Part shown: positions 36,011-44,172 of the stretch, one piece after another
Layout: every line of letters starts with the position of its first letter
How positions within the stretch are numbered: the first letter of the stretch is position 1
Assembly: GCA_964538505.1 (NCBI GenBank)
Contig: CAZIDY010000015.1
Coordinates: forward strand, 6,208-70,207
Direction of reading: 5' to 3'
DNA length: 64,000 bases
From: Zeimonas sp964538505
GTDB lineage: Bacteria > Pseudomonadota > Gammaproteobacteria > Burkholderiales > Burkholderiaceae_E
The notes under the pieces: model-generated
What the model was told of the DNA's origin: nothing
What the model saw: only the letters and a program-made list of their open reading frames with translations
Database searches by the model: none
Program-made: the position numbers and the translations under genes

Positions 36011-36146
36011 CAATCGGCCGTGTCCGGAAAGCCCGCCAGGATGCGTCCGATCGAGGCGCAAAGCACAGCCATATCGGTAGATATGGCGAGCATTTGCAAC
36101 GAAGAGCGGGCGCATCCTGGCGGGCTTTCCGGACACGGCCGATTGG
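36010..36146. repeat. 36-bp perfect inverted repeat with a nested hairpin
   Basis: The left arm (36010-36045, starting CCAATCGGCCGTGTCCGG) and right arm (36111-36146) are exact reverse complements over 36 bases. The 65-base centre contains a smaller hairpin, CCATAT-CGGTAG-ATATGG. No transposase lies between or beside the arms. The right arm ends 2 bp before the stop codon of the 48-aa gene. Confidence 0.92.
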
Positions 36147-36147
36147 T

Positions 36148-36294
36148 TCACACGTTCTCAGGCCACACGAGTGTGTCGTCGTCTTCGTCCGCCAACTGCT
36201 TTGCATCGTCCGCCCAGCCCTCACGCGGATCGGGGCGCACCGGACGAATCTCGGTGACACCATCGCGAACCCTGAGTTCTGCCTTCGGTTTCAT
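36148..36294 (-). CDS. 48-aa protein resembling the C-terminal half of a MazE-type antitoxin
   Basis: This 48-aa frame overlaps the toxin stop by ATGA, so it is the third gene of the toxin-antitoxin operon. Its C-terminal half, DPREGWADDAKQLADEDDD followed by TLVWPENV, resembles the toxin-wrapping tail of MazE antitoxins (typical form HPRAGWAEDAKALA followed by a DDALVWPEF-like ending). The DNA-binding swapped-hairpin half is absent. A second, stand-alone neutralising peptide or a decayed antitoxin are both possible. The resemblance is from recall and needs a profile search. Confidence 0.6.
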   Translation of the reverse strand: MKPKAELRVRDGVTEIRPVRPDPREGWADDAKQLADEDDDTLVWPENV

Positions 36295-36632
36295 TCTTCG
36301 AAGAGTGCCATCAGCCGGCCGAGGGCGTCGTCGATGACCGCCTGTGGTGCGCGTTCGATCCTGCGGGCTTTCCGGGCCGCAAGGTCGAGCATCCGGATCT
36401 TGTTGACGAGCGCGACGCCCTGGGTCCTGCACCCCGTACCGGAAAGCGTGACGGCAAAGCCCGCGTGACGCGAGAAGTCGCCGCCCTGCGTGATCGGCGC
36501 GACCAGCACGTCACCCAATCGATTGAACTCGCGAGTGGTGAGCACGAGGGCGGGCCGCGTACCTCTCTGCTCGTGTCCCATGGCAGGGTCGAGAGGTATC
36601 GACACGATGTCTCCGCGCTCGAAGACAGCCAT
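36291..36632 (-). CDS. mazF: PemK/MazF-family mRNA interferase toxin
   Basis: A 113-aa toxin expected to cleave single-stranded mRNA at short sequence motifs. The fold's signatures are present: FERGDIVSIPLDPAMGHEQRGTRPALVLT (about residues 4-32), with the conserved R and P of the substrate loop, then VLVAPITQGG and the later QGVALVNKIRMLDL. ATG 36632 shares a base with the antitoxin stop (TGATG); GTG 36635 would give one more residue. Antitoxin-first order and overlap are typical of type II modules. Confidence 0.87.
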   Translation of the reverse strand: MAVFERGDIVSIPLDPAMGHEQRGTRPALVLTTREFNRLGDVLVAPITQGGDFSRHAGFAVTLSGTGCRTQGVALVNKIRMLDLAARKARRIERAPQAVIDDALGRLMALFEE

Positions 36633-36883
36633 CACCAGACCTCGTCACCGACAGGTCGAGCGGTTTCCCACAGCGCGAGATCGGCCGGCGGGGGCGCCTT
36701 GGGATCACACTGGGCAATCAGGTCGGCCAGGACGTACCTGCGCTTGCGGGTCAGCACGAGTTGTCCTTCTTCGGTCGTCGATAGCGTCATTGGCTGGCCT
36801 GCGGACAGGCCGAGGTCTTTCAGGACGGCGGGCGGGAGCACTGCGACGGTGCTGTTGCCGTACTTGCGCAGGATGATCTCCAC
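36632..36883 (-). CDS. mazE: AbrB/MazE-like antitoxin (ChpS/PemI type)
   Basis: An 83-aa antitoxin with an N-terminal SpoVT/AbrB swapped-hairpin DNA-binding domain (ILRKYGNSTVAVLPPAVLKDLGLSAGQ, about residues 4-30). The C-terminal toxin-binding tail ends in DLALWETARPVGDEVW, as in ChpS/PemI. The GTG start at 36883 is preceded by AAAGG. It probably represses its own operon through the inverted repeat at 36895-36911. Confidence 0.85.
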   Translation of the reverse strand: MEIILRKYGNSTVAVLPPAVLKDLGLSAGQPMTLSTTEEGQLVLTRKRRYVLADLIAQCDPKAPPPADLALWETARPVGDEVW

Positions 36884-36894
36884 GAGGTACCTTT

Positions 36895-36911
36895 GTTTAA
36901 CAATGTTGAAC
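36895..36911. promoter_or_regulatory. Probable operator of the MazEF-type operon
   Basis: GTTTAAC-AAT-GTTGAAC is an inverted repeat matching at 6 of 7 arm positions, 12-28 bp upstream of the antitoxin start in a local AT-rich stretch. Position and symmetry fit autoregulation by an AbrB-type antitoxin. Confidence 0.5.
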
Positions 36912-37000
36912 TGTCTGGAAGTGTGAACGGCAGTCGGGTGAGTGTCAAGCGTTGTTGAACGGGCGCCGGAACATGGGAAATCCGAACAGGGAACGCACGA

Positions 37001-38104
37001 ATGCACGTGACGAACGATTGCTTCTCCACGTCGTGGACGCAGGCGCGTGACCGGTTTCTCGAAGCCGTTTCCCGGCACGGCGGAGTCGTCGCACGTCACG
37101 GGTATCTGGACACCCGGGGCCCGACCGGTGAAGCGCTGACGATCGACGTCGGCCTGTTCGGCAGTCCCGACGCCGAGAACGCGATGCTCATCGTCTCCGG
37201 GACGCACGGACTGGAAGGTTTCAGCGGCTCGGCGGCGCAACTCGCGTTGATGCAAAGCGGGGCGCTGGAGCCGATGCCCGCCGACGTACGCGTCGTGCTC
37301 GTGCACGGTCTGAACGCCTACGGTTTCGCGCACCTGAGCCGCACCAACGAGAACAACGTCGACCTGAACCGAAACTTCCTCGACTTTGCGCAGCCGCTGC
37401 CGACGAACGACGGCTATGCGCAGTTGCATCCGTTGTTGTGTCCGGACGAGTGGAGCGTCGAGTCGCTCGACCGAACCCGGCGCGCAATCGACGACTGGAT
37501 CGAGCGCAATGGAATGCAGGCGTGGATGGAAGCCATGATGAAGGGGCAATGGCAGGAGCCGACCGGGCTGCTGTACGGCGGCGACTCTCCGCAACGCTCG
37601 CATCTCGTGCTCGATGCGATCCTGTCCGAGCACCTGAAGGGCGCTCGTCGCGTCGGCTTCATCGATTGGCACGCGGGTCTCGGCGCGTACGGGGCCCCCT
37701 TTTTCCTCTGCTTCAACGAGTATCGCGATCCGCTGTGGGAGCAGTGTTGCCGGTGGTGGGGGCGCGAGCGCGTCGAAGGAGCTGGTGGCTTCGACGGCGC
37801 ACAGCGCCCGCGCTACGAAGGGCTCGTCTTCGGTGGCGTGCAGCGCCGATTGCCTCATACGCAACTGGCAGGGGCCGTGATCGAGTTTGGCACGGTGCCG
37901 GTCGGTGAAAGCATCGATGCGTTGCGTGCGGATCGCTGGCTGCGCTTCGGTGCCACTGCGCGCGACGCGGCGAGGGTGGAGCCGATCCGCTCGGCGATCG
38001 TCGAAGCTTTCTGTCCTTCGGACGCGCGCTGGCGCTCGGCGGTGGTCGATCATGCGCTCGAGATCCAGCGCAGCGCGCTCGCCGGCGTGGCCGCGTGGCG
38101 CTGA
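37001..38104 (+). CDS. DUF2817 / M14-like zinc peptidase
   Basis: A 367-aa cytoplasmic protein of the carboxypeptidase-A-like superfamily. The zinc motif HGLEG (H69, E72) is followed by NENNVDLNRNF (about residues 116-126), which supplies the substrate-binding Asn-Arg, then DWHAGLG with the third zinc ligand and a late glutamate in VIEFGT. The natural substrate is unknown; family members are annotated as peptidases or aspartoacylase-like deacylases. ATG 37001 is the first plausible start. No signal peptide. Confidence 0.8.
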   Translation: MHVTNDCFSTSWTQARDRFLEAVSRHGGVVARHGYLDTRGPTGEALTIDVGLFGSPDAENAMLIVSGTHGLEGFSGSAAQLALMQSGALEPMPADVRVVLVHGLNAYGFAHLSRTNENNVDLNRNFLDFAQPLPTNDGYAQLHPLLCPDEWSVESLDRTRRAIDDWIERNGMQAWMEAMMKGQWQEPTGLLYGGDSPQRSHLVLDAILSEHLKGARRVGFIDWHAGLGAYGAPFFLCFNEYRDPLWEQCCRWWGRERVEGAGGFDGAQRPRYEGLVFGGVQRRLPHTQLAGAVIEFGTVPVGESIDALRADRWLRFGATARDAARVEPIRSAIVEAFCPSDARWRSAVVDHALEIQRSALAGVAAWR

Positions 38105-38193
38105 AACCCGTGGCGGTACCTGCCTTGTCAATCCCGCGTGCGCACGGATAAGCTGCCCTGTCGGCCGCCGCGCTCGACGCTCCAGGAGCTCCG

Positions 38194-39150
38194 ATGTTCC
38201 GCAGTCTCGTTCTCTCCCTGCTCATCGCCGTTGCGGCGCCCGTCGTTGCCCAGCCGAAACTCATCGCGATCGCGAACTTCGGCGAGCATCCTGCGCTGCG
38301 CGCCGGTGTCGAAGGCTTCAAGGCCGAGCTCGGTCGACAGGGTTTCGTCGAAGGCAAGGACGTCGTCTTCGACGACCAGCACATCAACTTCGACCGCTCG
38401 CTGATTCCGCAGCTGCTCACCAACGCAATGTCGAAGGACCCCGCGCTGATCGTCGCGGTCACCACGCTCGTCGCGCAGTCGTCGATCCGCGTCGTCACCG
38501 ACAAGTCGATCCCGATCGTGTTCATGTCGGTGGTCGACCCGGTGGTCGCGAAGATCGTGCCTTCGTGGGACGCCGGGTCGGAAACGCACACGGGTGCGAC
38601 GCTCTATCCCGACTACGAGGCGTCGCTGTCCTTCGTGCGCCAGCTGCTGCCCAACGCGAAACGCCTGGGCATCCCGTACAACCCGGGCGAGGACAACGAC
38701 AAGACCAATCTGTCCGAGATGCGCAGGATTGCGCCGAAGTTCGGCTTCGAGGTGGTCGAGCTGGGCATCGACAGCCCCAACGACGTCGCGCAACGGATGC
38801 AGTCGCTGCAGGGCCGGGTCGATGCCGTGTTCGTCATCCAGTCGAACATCCTGCAGACGAGCCTGCCGGTGATCGCGGCGACGACGCAACGCATGGGGGT
38901 TCCGGCGATCAACACGCTGGACACGCCGGTGCGCAATCACAGCTTCCTCGCTGCGCATGCGCTGTCGTACGAGCGGATGGGGGCGAATGCCGGCAAGATC
39001 GCTGCGCGGATCCTCAAGGGAGAGAAGCCTTCGGCGATTCCGCCGCATCGCCCGCAGGCCGAGGACTACTCCATCGTGATCAGCGGCAGGCAGCTGGAAC
39101 AGTGGAAGCTGACGCTGCCGCCCGCGTTGAAGGGCTACGTCATCGACTGA
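38194..39150 (+). CDS. ABC transporter substrate-binding protein, TrpX-like
   Basis: A 318-aa periplasmic binding protein with a signal peptide ending near VAAPVVAQ (about residue 21). The body matches the PF04392-type binding proteins: IAIANFGEHPALRAGVEGFKAELGRQGF near the N-terminus and IVFMSVVDPV mid-way. In Gram-positives the family includes the tryptophan-binding TrpX. The ligand here is unknown; aromatic amino acids are only a family-based guess. ATPase and permease genes follow at 18 bp and 3 bp. Confidence 0.85.
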   Translation: MFRSLVLSLLIAVAAPVVAQPKLIAIANFGEHPALRAGVEGFKAELGRQGFVEGKDVVFDDQHINFDRSLIPQLLTNAMSKDPALIVAVTTLVAQSSIRVVTDKSIPIVFMSVVDPVVAKIVPSWDAGSETHTGATLYPDYEASLSFVRQLLPNAKRLGIPYNPGEDNDKTNLSEMRRIAPKFGFEVVELGIDSPNDVAQRMQSLQGRVDAVFVIQSNILQTSLPVIAATTQRMGVPAINTLDTPVRNHSFLAAHALSYERMGANAGKIAARILKGEKPSAIPPHRPQAEDYSIVISGRQLEQWKLTLPPALKGYVID

Positions 39151-39168
39151 ACCGACGAGCCTGCTCGC

Positions 39169-39948
39169 ATGACACTGAGCCTGCGCGGCGCGCGCAAGGT
39201 GTTCCATGCCGGCACCGCCGATGAGCGCGTCGCACTCGACGGTGTCTCGCTCGAGCTCGCCGACGGCGCTTTCGCGGTCGTCATCGGTTCGAACGGGTCC
39301 GGCAAGTCGACGCTGTTGAACGTGATCGCGGGGCAGCTCGCGCTCGACGGCGGTACGCTCGCGATCGATTCGACCGACGTGACGCGCTGGCCGCAGCACC
39401 GCCGGGCGGCGCTGGTCGCGCGCGTGCTGCAGGACCCGATGCTCGGCACGCTGCCCACGCTCACCGTTGCGGAGAACCTCGCACTGGCGCAGATGCGCGC
39501 CCGCGGACGAGGGCTGAAGCCCGCGCTGAACGCGCGGCGCAGGCAGCGCTTTGCGCAGTTGCTCGCTGCCTACGGGCTGGGTCTCGAGTCGCGGCTCGAT
39601 GCGCGTGCGGGCCTGCTCTCCGGCGGTCAGCGACAGGTGCTCGCGCTCGCGATGGCGGTGATCGAGGCGCCACGCCTGCTGCTGCTCGATGAGCACACGG
39701 CGGCGCTCGACCCGCGTACCGCCGACGTGGTCATGCAGGCAACGCTGCAGGCGGTGACCGGCGCTCGACTCACGACGCTGATGGTGACGCACAACATGCA
39801 GCACGCGATCCGCTACGGTGACCGCCTGCTGATGATGGACGCCGGACGGATCCGGCTTGATATCTCCGGCGAAGAGAAGGCCGGGCTCACCGTCGAGGCG
39901 CTCGTCGATCGTTTCCGGCTGGCCGACGACAAGATGCTGCTCGCCTGA
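39169..39948 (+). CDS. ABC transporter ATP-binding protein, TrpZ-like
   Basis: A 259-aa ATPase with Walker A GSNGSGKST (about residues 42-50), signature LSGGQRQVLALAMA (about 144-157), Walker B LLLLDEHTAAL and the switch histidine in VTHNMQHA. It powers the binding-protein-dependent importer encoded with its neighbours. The order binding protein, ATPase, permease is slightly unusual but consistent with TrpXYZ-like sets. Confidence 0.9.
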   Translation: MTLSLRGARKVFHAGTADERVALDGVSLELADGAFAVVIGSNGSGKSTLLNVIAGQLALDGGTLAIDSTDVTRWPQHRRAALVARVLQDPMLGTLPTLTVAENLALAQMRARGRGLKPALNARRRQRFAQLLAAYGLGLESRLDARAGLLSGGQRQVLALAMAVIEAPRLLLLDEHTAALDPRTADVVMQATLQAVTGARLTTLMVTHNMQHAIRYGDRLLMMDAGRIRLDISGEEKAGLTVEALVDRFRLADDKMLLA

Positions 39949-39951
39949 ACG

Positions 39952-40854
39952 ATGGAAGCGGTGCTTGCCAGTTTCTGGAACCTGATCCCGGTCACGCTGG
40001 TGCAGGGCCTGCTGTACGGCTTCGTCGCGCTGGGCGTGATGATCCCGTTCCGGCTGCTGTCCTTCCCGGATCTGACCAGCGAAGGCAGCTTTCCGCTTGG
40101 CGGATGCCTGTGCGCCGCATTGCTGGTGGCCGGAGTTGCACCGTTTCCCGCGACGCTCGCGGCAGCGATCGGTGGGGCGCTCGCGGGAAGCGTCACGGCG
40201 ATCCTGCATCTGCGCTTCCGGATCAACACGCTGCTGGCCGGCATCCTGGTGATGACGATCCTCTACAGCGTGAATCTGCGCATTCTCGGCAAGGCCAACG
40301 AGACGCTGCTCACCAACGACACGGTCTTCTCGGCGATCTCGCCGCAGATCGTCGTCGTTCCGCTGTATCAGGTCGTCGTGCTCGCGCTGCTGATGATCGT
40401 GCTGCTCGGATTGCTCTACGGGTTCCTGCGCACCGAAGCCGGCCTGAGCCTGCGCGCCGTCGGCGCGAACGCCACGCTGGCGCCGGCGCTTCGTATCCAT
40501 CCATGGATCTGGGTGATTGCCGGGATCGCGCTCGCCAACGCGCTGTCGGCGACGGCGGGCGCGATCACCGTCCAGCTGCAGGGCTTCGCCGATGTCAACA
40601 TGGGGCACGGTGTGCTGATCAACGGCCTGGCCGCGGTGATCATCGGCGAGACGGTGCTCGGGCGCTCGACGGTGCTGCGGCAGGTGCTGGCGCCGGTGGC
40701 GGGGTCGATCGTCTATTACCAGCTGGTGTCGCTCGGTCTTGCGCTCGGTCTGAAGCCAGCGGATCTCAAACTCGTCACCGGTATCTTCGTCCTGGTCACG
40801 CTCGCGATTCCTGCGCTGAAGCGCGGATCCGAGCCCGAGCGGCTGCGCGAGTAA
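39952..40854 (+). CDS. ABC transporter permease, TrpY-like
   Basis: A 300-aa inner-membrane permease with about 8-9 predicted helices, of the branched-chain/ribose-type (BPD_transp_2) superfamily. Family segments include GLLYGFVALGVMIPFRLLSFPDLTSEGSF near the N-terminus and IYGFLRTEAGLSLRAVGAN-like sequence at about 156-175. It completes the three-gene importer; the spacing from the ATPase gene is 3 bp. Confidence 0.88.
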   Translation: MEAVLASFWNLIPVTLVQGLLYGFVALGVMIPFRLLSFPDLTSEGSFPLGGCLCAALLVAGVAPFPATLAAAIGGALAGSVTAILHLRFRINTLLAGILVMTILYSVNLRILGKANETLLTNDTVFSAISPQIVVVPLYQVVVLALLMIVLLGLLYGFLRTEAGLSLRAVGANATLAPALRIHPWIWVIAGIALANALSATAGAITVQLQGFADVNMGHGVLINGLAAVIIGETVLGRSTVLRQVLAPVAGSIVYYQLVSLGLALGLKPADLKLVTGIFVLVTLAIPALKRGSEPERLRE

Positions 40855-40864
40855 GGAGCACACG

Positions 40865-41722
40865 ATGCGTACACAGCTTCGAGGCATCGATCATCTGGTG
40901 ATCCTCGTGCGCGACATTGATCGTGCGGAGCACACTTACAGGCAACTGGGCTTCACGCTCACGCCGCGCGGCACGCACACGCTCGGTTCGCAGAACCACT
41001 GCCTGATGTTCGGCGACGACTATCTCGAGCTGCTCGCCGTGCCGAAGCCGCATCCGGTGATGGCGTTCTTCCATGAGTTCCTCACGTGTCGCGAGGGCCT
41101 GGCCGGTGTTGCGCTCGCCACCTCCGATGCAGAAGGACTGCATCGCGGCCTGGTCGCCGACGGCGTCGCGGCGCAGGCGCCGGTGGAGTTCTCGCGGCCG
41201 GTCGATCTCGGCGGTGCAACCGCCGATGCGCGATTCCGAGTGATGCAGGTTGCGCCGACCGAGACGCCGGCGGGGCAGGTCTTTGCCTGCCAGCATTTCA
41301 CGCGCGAGCTCGTCTGGCGCCCGGAGTTCCAGTCGCACCCGGTCGGCGTGACCGGGATCGCCGGCATCGTGGTCGCGAGCGATGCGCCGGCGAAGACGGC
41401 CGCCGCGTACGGACGAGTACTCGGTTCGGCGGTCGAGCAGCGAGACGGGGCCCATGTGCTCGACTGCGGAGCGGCGCAGCTGCAGTTCGTCGACGACGCA
41501 GGTGCCCGGCGGTTGCTGCCGGGCGTCGATCTGCCGCTGCACGGAGAGCCGGCGATCGTCGCGGTCCGCCTGCGCGTCGACGATGTCGATCAGGCAGCGC
41601 GTGTTCTGCATTCGGGCGGTGCCGATCCGCTGCCGATGGCGGACGGCTCGATCGCGGTCGGTGCCGATCGGGCGCACGGTGTTGCTCTGTTGCTCACGCC
41701 GCAAGCCCGCGCTGTGTCGTGA
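40865..41722 (+). CDS. Glyoxalase-like / VOC-superfamily protein
   Basis: A 285-aa cytoplasmic protein with an N-terminal glyoxalase-like domain (GIDHLVILVRDIDRAEHTYRQLGF, about residues 7-30) and a second, diverged VOC module near the C-terminus. Family members are annotated as PF13468-type proteins. The possible metal ligands are H10 and E55 (YLELLAV); the substrate is unknown. It follows the ABC transporter by 10 bp and may be in its operon, perhaps acting on the imported compound. Confidence 0.75.
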   Translation: MRTQLRGIDHLVILVRDIDRAEHTYRQLGFTLTPRGTHTLGSQNHCLMFGDDYLELLAVPKPHPVMAFFHEFLTCREGLAGVALATSDAEGLHRGLVADGVAAQAPVEFSRPVDLGGATADARFRVMQVAPTETPAGQVFACQHFTRELVWRPEFQSHPVGVTGIAGIVVASDAPAKTAAAYGRVLGSAVEQRDGAHVLDCGAAQLQFVDDAGARRLLPGVDLPLHGEPAIVAVRLRVDDVDQAARVLHSGGADPLPMADGSIAVGADRAHGVALLLTPQARAVS

Positions 41723-41729
41723 TCAGGCT

Positions 41730-42158
41730 TCATGCGCTGTTGGCGAAGTCGGGCAGCCAGACCAGCCGACCGAAACTCCTCGCCTTGTCGAAATAGCGCC
41801 GATCGGCGGTTACGAGCACAGCGTCGTCGCGGCTCAGAGCGACTGCGTGGTAGAGGGTGTCGAAAAGATGATGATTCAGGCGGATCGCCAGCTCGACCGC
41901 GAGTTCGTAAACAATGGGATCCGACACGATCTGTAGATTGATCTCGAGCAGATCACGAAGATCGATGTATGCCGTACGAGGCGATACGCGAGCGAGAACA
42001 GCGGCCACCTCCGCGATGAAGTGCGGCGGCTCGATCAACTCGAGCCGGCCTGCGCGCAATCTCCACAGGAGCCGCAAGGCATGGTCGACATCGGATTCCT
42101 CCGGCTGATCGCGAAAGAACCACTTCAGTGCGACGCTCGCGTCGGCTACTGCGATCAA
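41730..42158 (-). CDS. vapC: VapC-type PIN-domain ribonuclease toxin
   Basis: A 142-aa PIN-domain protein. The acidic metal-binding residues of the active site are D6 (VADASVALKW), E50 (FIAEVAAVL), D100 (LFDTLYHAVAL) and D119 (VTADRRYF), all at canonical places. Expected to cleave a specific tRNA or rRNA. Its ATG overlaps the antitoxin stop by 4 bp (ATGA 42155-42158). Confidence 0.9.
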   Translation of the reverse strand: MIAVADASVALKWFFRDQPEESDVDHALRLLWRLRAGRLELIEPPHFIAEVAAVLARVSPRTAYIDLRDLLEINLQIVSDPIVYELAVELAIRLNHHLFDTLYHAVALSRDDAVLVTADRRYFDKARSFGRLVWLPDFANSA

Positions 42159-42388
42159 GGCCGTCCTTCGTCTCTCATCCGGCGCAGTGTTGCGTCGTCG
42201 ATCGCGGGCGCCTGCGGGCGGCGCTTCAGGATGCGATCGATCGCCCGGCGGCTGCGCCGTTCGCGCTCGGCCCGCTCGACCGCTTCACGCATCAGCGAGG
42301 CAATGATCGCGCTCTTGTTCTGTCCTTCGAACTCGGCATTGAAGGCGTCCCTGACCTCGTCCGGGACGCTGAAATTCACGGTTGCCAT
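42155..42388 (-). CDS. vapB: VapB-type antitoxin (ribbon-helix-helix like)
   Basis: A 77-aa protein whose N-terminus (MATVNFSVPDEVRDAFNAEF, then NKSAIIASLMREAVE) reads as a ribbon-helix-helix DNA-binding domain. An Arg-rich helix and a C-terminal tail (DATLRRMRDEGRP) would bind the toxin. It overlaps vapC. Two interlaced palindromes at 42401-42424, 13-36 bp upstream of the ATG, are probable autoregulatory sites. Confidence 0.85.
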   Translation of the reverse strand: MATVNFSVPDEVRDAFNAEFEGQNKSAIIASLMREAVERAERERRSRRAIDRILKRRPQAPAIDDATLRRMRDEGRP

Positions 42389-42400
42389 GGCGTCGACCGG

Positions 42401-42424
42401 TTGTTGATAATTTCAACAATTATC
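42401..42424. promoter_or_regulatory. Interlaced palindromes upstream of vapBC
   Basis: Two perfect 7-bp-arm inverted repeats share bases: TTGTTGA-TAATT-TCAACAA (42401-42419) and GATAATT-TCAAC-AATTATC (42406-42424). Both have 5-bp centres. The AT-rich patch contrasts strongly with surrounding DNA and is placed just ahead of the antitoxin start. Confidence 0.65.
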
Positions 42425-42465
42425 GGGCGCAGTGGCCGAACCGTCAATGCGGATCCCTCGACCGT

Positions 42466-43182
42466 TCAGGTCAGCACAATGTCGAACGTGCCCATGATCG
42501 CGCCTTGCTCGAGGCGCTTGGCCGACTCCAGCCGCACGATCACGCTCTCGCGCTGACGCGGATCGCGGATCGAGTTGAGCACGCCGTCGCGCGCATTGCG
42601 CGCCTCGCCGTGGATGTACATCTGCGTGATCAGATCGTCGTGCTCGCGCGGCTCCAACCGGAAGTGGATGTGCGGCGTGCGTCCCCTATAGGGCACCGGG
42701 CGGATCGTCCGGAAACGGTATTCACCATTGGCGTCGGAGATCGTTCTTCCGCGGCCCTGGAATGCCGGATCGCGCCGTCGATCGCCGCGCTCGTCGCGCG
42801 GGTGCCGGTAGACACCGCGCGCGTCGCACTGCCAGATCTCGACCATGGCGCCGGCAATTGGCCGCCCGAGCAGATCGAGCACACGTCCCTGCAACAGCAG
42901 CACCTCGCCCATTGCCTTCGCGTCCTGGCCGTTCACCTTGACGAGGTCGTTGTCGATGTCGCCTTCCCAGTCGCGCGGGTAGAACGGACCTTCGGTCTGC
43001 GGCGGCGAGGGGATGAGGCGCGCACCGTCGCCACCGGCGCGCGGGTCGGTCTGCGCCTGCGCCGTCCGCACGATGGGCGGCACGGGCTGTGCCAGCGCGC
43101 CCGGCACCGCGATCGCGACGGGAACGGCGGGCAGTGCAGTGACGAGGCGACGGCGTCCGAGCGAAGGAGTCGGAATCGGCAT
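42466..43182 (-). CDS. Intradiol ring-cleavage dioxygenase-like protein, exported
   Basis: A 238-aa protein with a probable Tat-type signal (GRRRLVTALPAVPVAIAVPGALAQ, about residues 9-32) and an intradiol dioxygenase domain of the protocatechuate 3,4-dioxygenase type. The non-heme Fe(III) ligands are recognisable: Tyr in GVYRHP, Tyr in PVPYRGR, and two His in TPHIHFR. Secreted single-gene relatives of this family have poorly known substrates. It has no partner beta subunit here. Confidence 0.82.
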   Translation of the reverse strand: MPIPTPSLGRRRLVTALPAVPVAIAVPGALAQPVPPIVRTAQAQTDPRAGGDGARLIPSPPQTEGPFYPRDWEGDIDNDLVKVNGQDAKAMGEVLLLQGRVLDLLGRPIAGAMVEIWQCDARGVYRHPRDERGDRRRDPAFQGRGRTISDANGEYRFRTIRPVPYRGRTPHIHFRLEPREHDDLITQMYIHGEARNARDGVLNSIRDPRQRESVIVRLESAKRLEQGAIMGTFDIVLT

Positions 43183-43868
43183 GTTGGTGAGGCTCCCTTG
43201 TAAACGCTCAAGAAGGGGTCGCGCCGAAGGCGCCGTTCATTACGACCCCCGGGCGTTTGAGCCGCCGTATTACGTGCCGCTCGGTCACGAGATCGAGATC
43301 TTCGAGCACTGCCACGCGCACGGTAACGCCGTGATGCTCAAGGGACCGACAGGCTGCGGCAAGACGCGTTTCGTCGAGCACATGGCGTGGCGGCTGGGTT
43401 GTCCGCTGATCACGATTTCCTGCCACGACGACCTCTGCGCCAGCGACCTGGTGGGACGCTTCCTCGTGCGGCATGACGGAACCTTCTGGCAGGACGGACC
43501 GCTCACGCGCGCCGTGCGCGAAGGCGCAATCTGCTATCTGGACGAGCTCGTCGAGGCACGTTCCGACACCGTCGTGGTGCTGCATCCGCTCACCGACCAC
43601 CGCCGGATCCTGCCGATCGACAAGACCGGCGAGACGGTGATCGCACCCACCGGATTCCAGCTGGTCGTCTCGTACAACCCCGGCTACCAGCGCATGCTGA
43701 AGGACCTGAAGCCGAGTACGCGGCAGCGCTTCGTTGCGATCGACCTCGATTTCCCCGACACCGAGCACGAGGTGGCGATCGTTGCGCACGAAAGCGGAGC
43801 GGACCAGGCCACTGCGTTCACACTGGTGACGCTCGGGCGTCGTCTTCGCGAGTTGCGCGATCGTGCCG
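43181..43868 (+). pseudogene. Truncated CbbQ/NorQ-type MoxR AAA+ ATPase
   Basis: The frame contains an intact CbbQ/NorQ-like ATPase core: Walker A GPTGCGKTR, Walker B ICYLDELVEA, the PLTDHRRILP segment, and SYNPGYQRMLKDLKPSTRQRF. CbbQ activates RuBisCO with CbbO; NorQ activates NO reductase with NorD. After LGRRLRELRDR the homology stops and the C-terminal lid is missing, replaced by an arginine/alanine-rich out-of-frame tail. No good start codon with a ribosome-binding site was found; the ATG at 43181 overlaps the divergent dioxygenase start. Confidence 0.7.
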
Positions 43869-44172
43869 GAGGCTCGCCGGGTCGCCGTAACCGGTGCGCA
43901 AAAGAATGCACTGCCGTCGGACGCCGTTTCGCCGCAGCTCGCCTTGCGTTCGCAGCGCGTCCGGCTGCCGCGGCAGCTCGATGGCGACGGAATCGATCTC
44001 GAGGCCTATTTCGAGAGCCACTGCGATTTCCGTGCGGGGCTCGCACGCTCGCAGGCGGTGTACGCGGTGCAGCGACCCGCTCGACGCGACCTTGGGTTGA
44101 TGCTGCTGACCGATGTCAGCAGTTCGACCGACGCATGGCTGTCGCCGGATCAGCGGATCATCGACGTCGAGC
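43866..44172 (+). pseudogene. Fragment of a CbbO/NorD-type VWA-domain protein
   Basis: In another frame from the ATPase fragment, this stretch reads LRSQRVRLPRQLDGDGIDLEAYFESHCDFRAG, then RRDLGLMLLTDVSSSTDAWL. This is the start of a von Willebrand A domain with its DxSxS MIDAS motif, as in NorD/CbbO. The N-terminal several hundred residues and the rest of the VWA domain are absent. It is the partner expected beside CbbQ/NorQ, so both lost material through one or more deletions. Confidence 0.65.

Larger units (their letters stand above)
35758..36147. other. 390-bp non-coding, repeat-bearing region
   Basis: No frame here looks coding. The region holds one copy of the 83-bp dispersed repeat (35928-36010) directly joined to a 36-bp perfect inverted repeat (36010-36045 and 36111-36146). 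The first 170 bp hold nothing I recognise. Confidence 0.6.

Noticed and set aside
36010..36146. Insertion sequence bounded by the 36-bp inverted repeats
   Set aside because: The 65-bp centre cannot encode a transposase and no flanking target duplication is visible; called only as a repeat.
38128..40887. A 919-codon minus-strand open frame opposite the TrpXYZ-like transporter genes
   Set aside because: It covers three well-supported plus-strand genes and is rich in Arg, His and Asp with no recognisable domain; it is a reverse-frame shadow.
43180..43183. True CbbQ/NorQ start codon at 43181
   Set aside because: The ATG overlaps the divergent dioxygenase start (CATG) and the first 20 or more residues do not resemble the family; it is kept only as the outer limit of the fragment.
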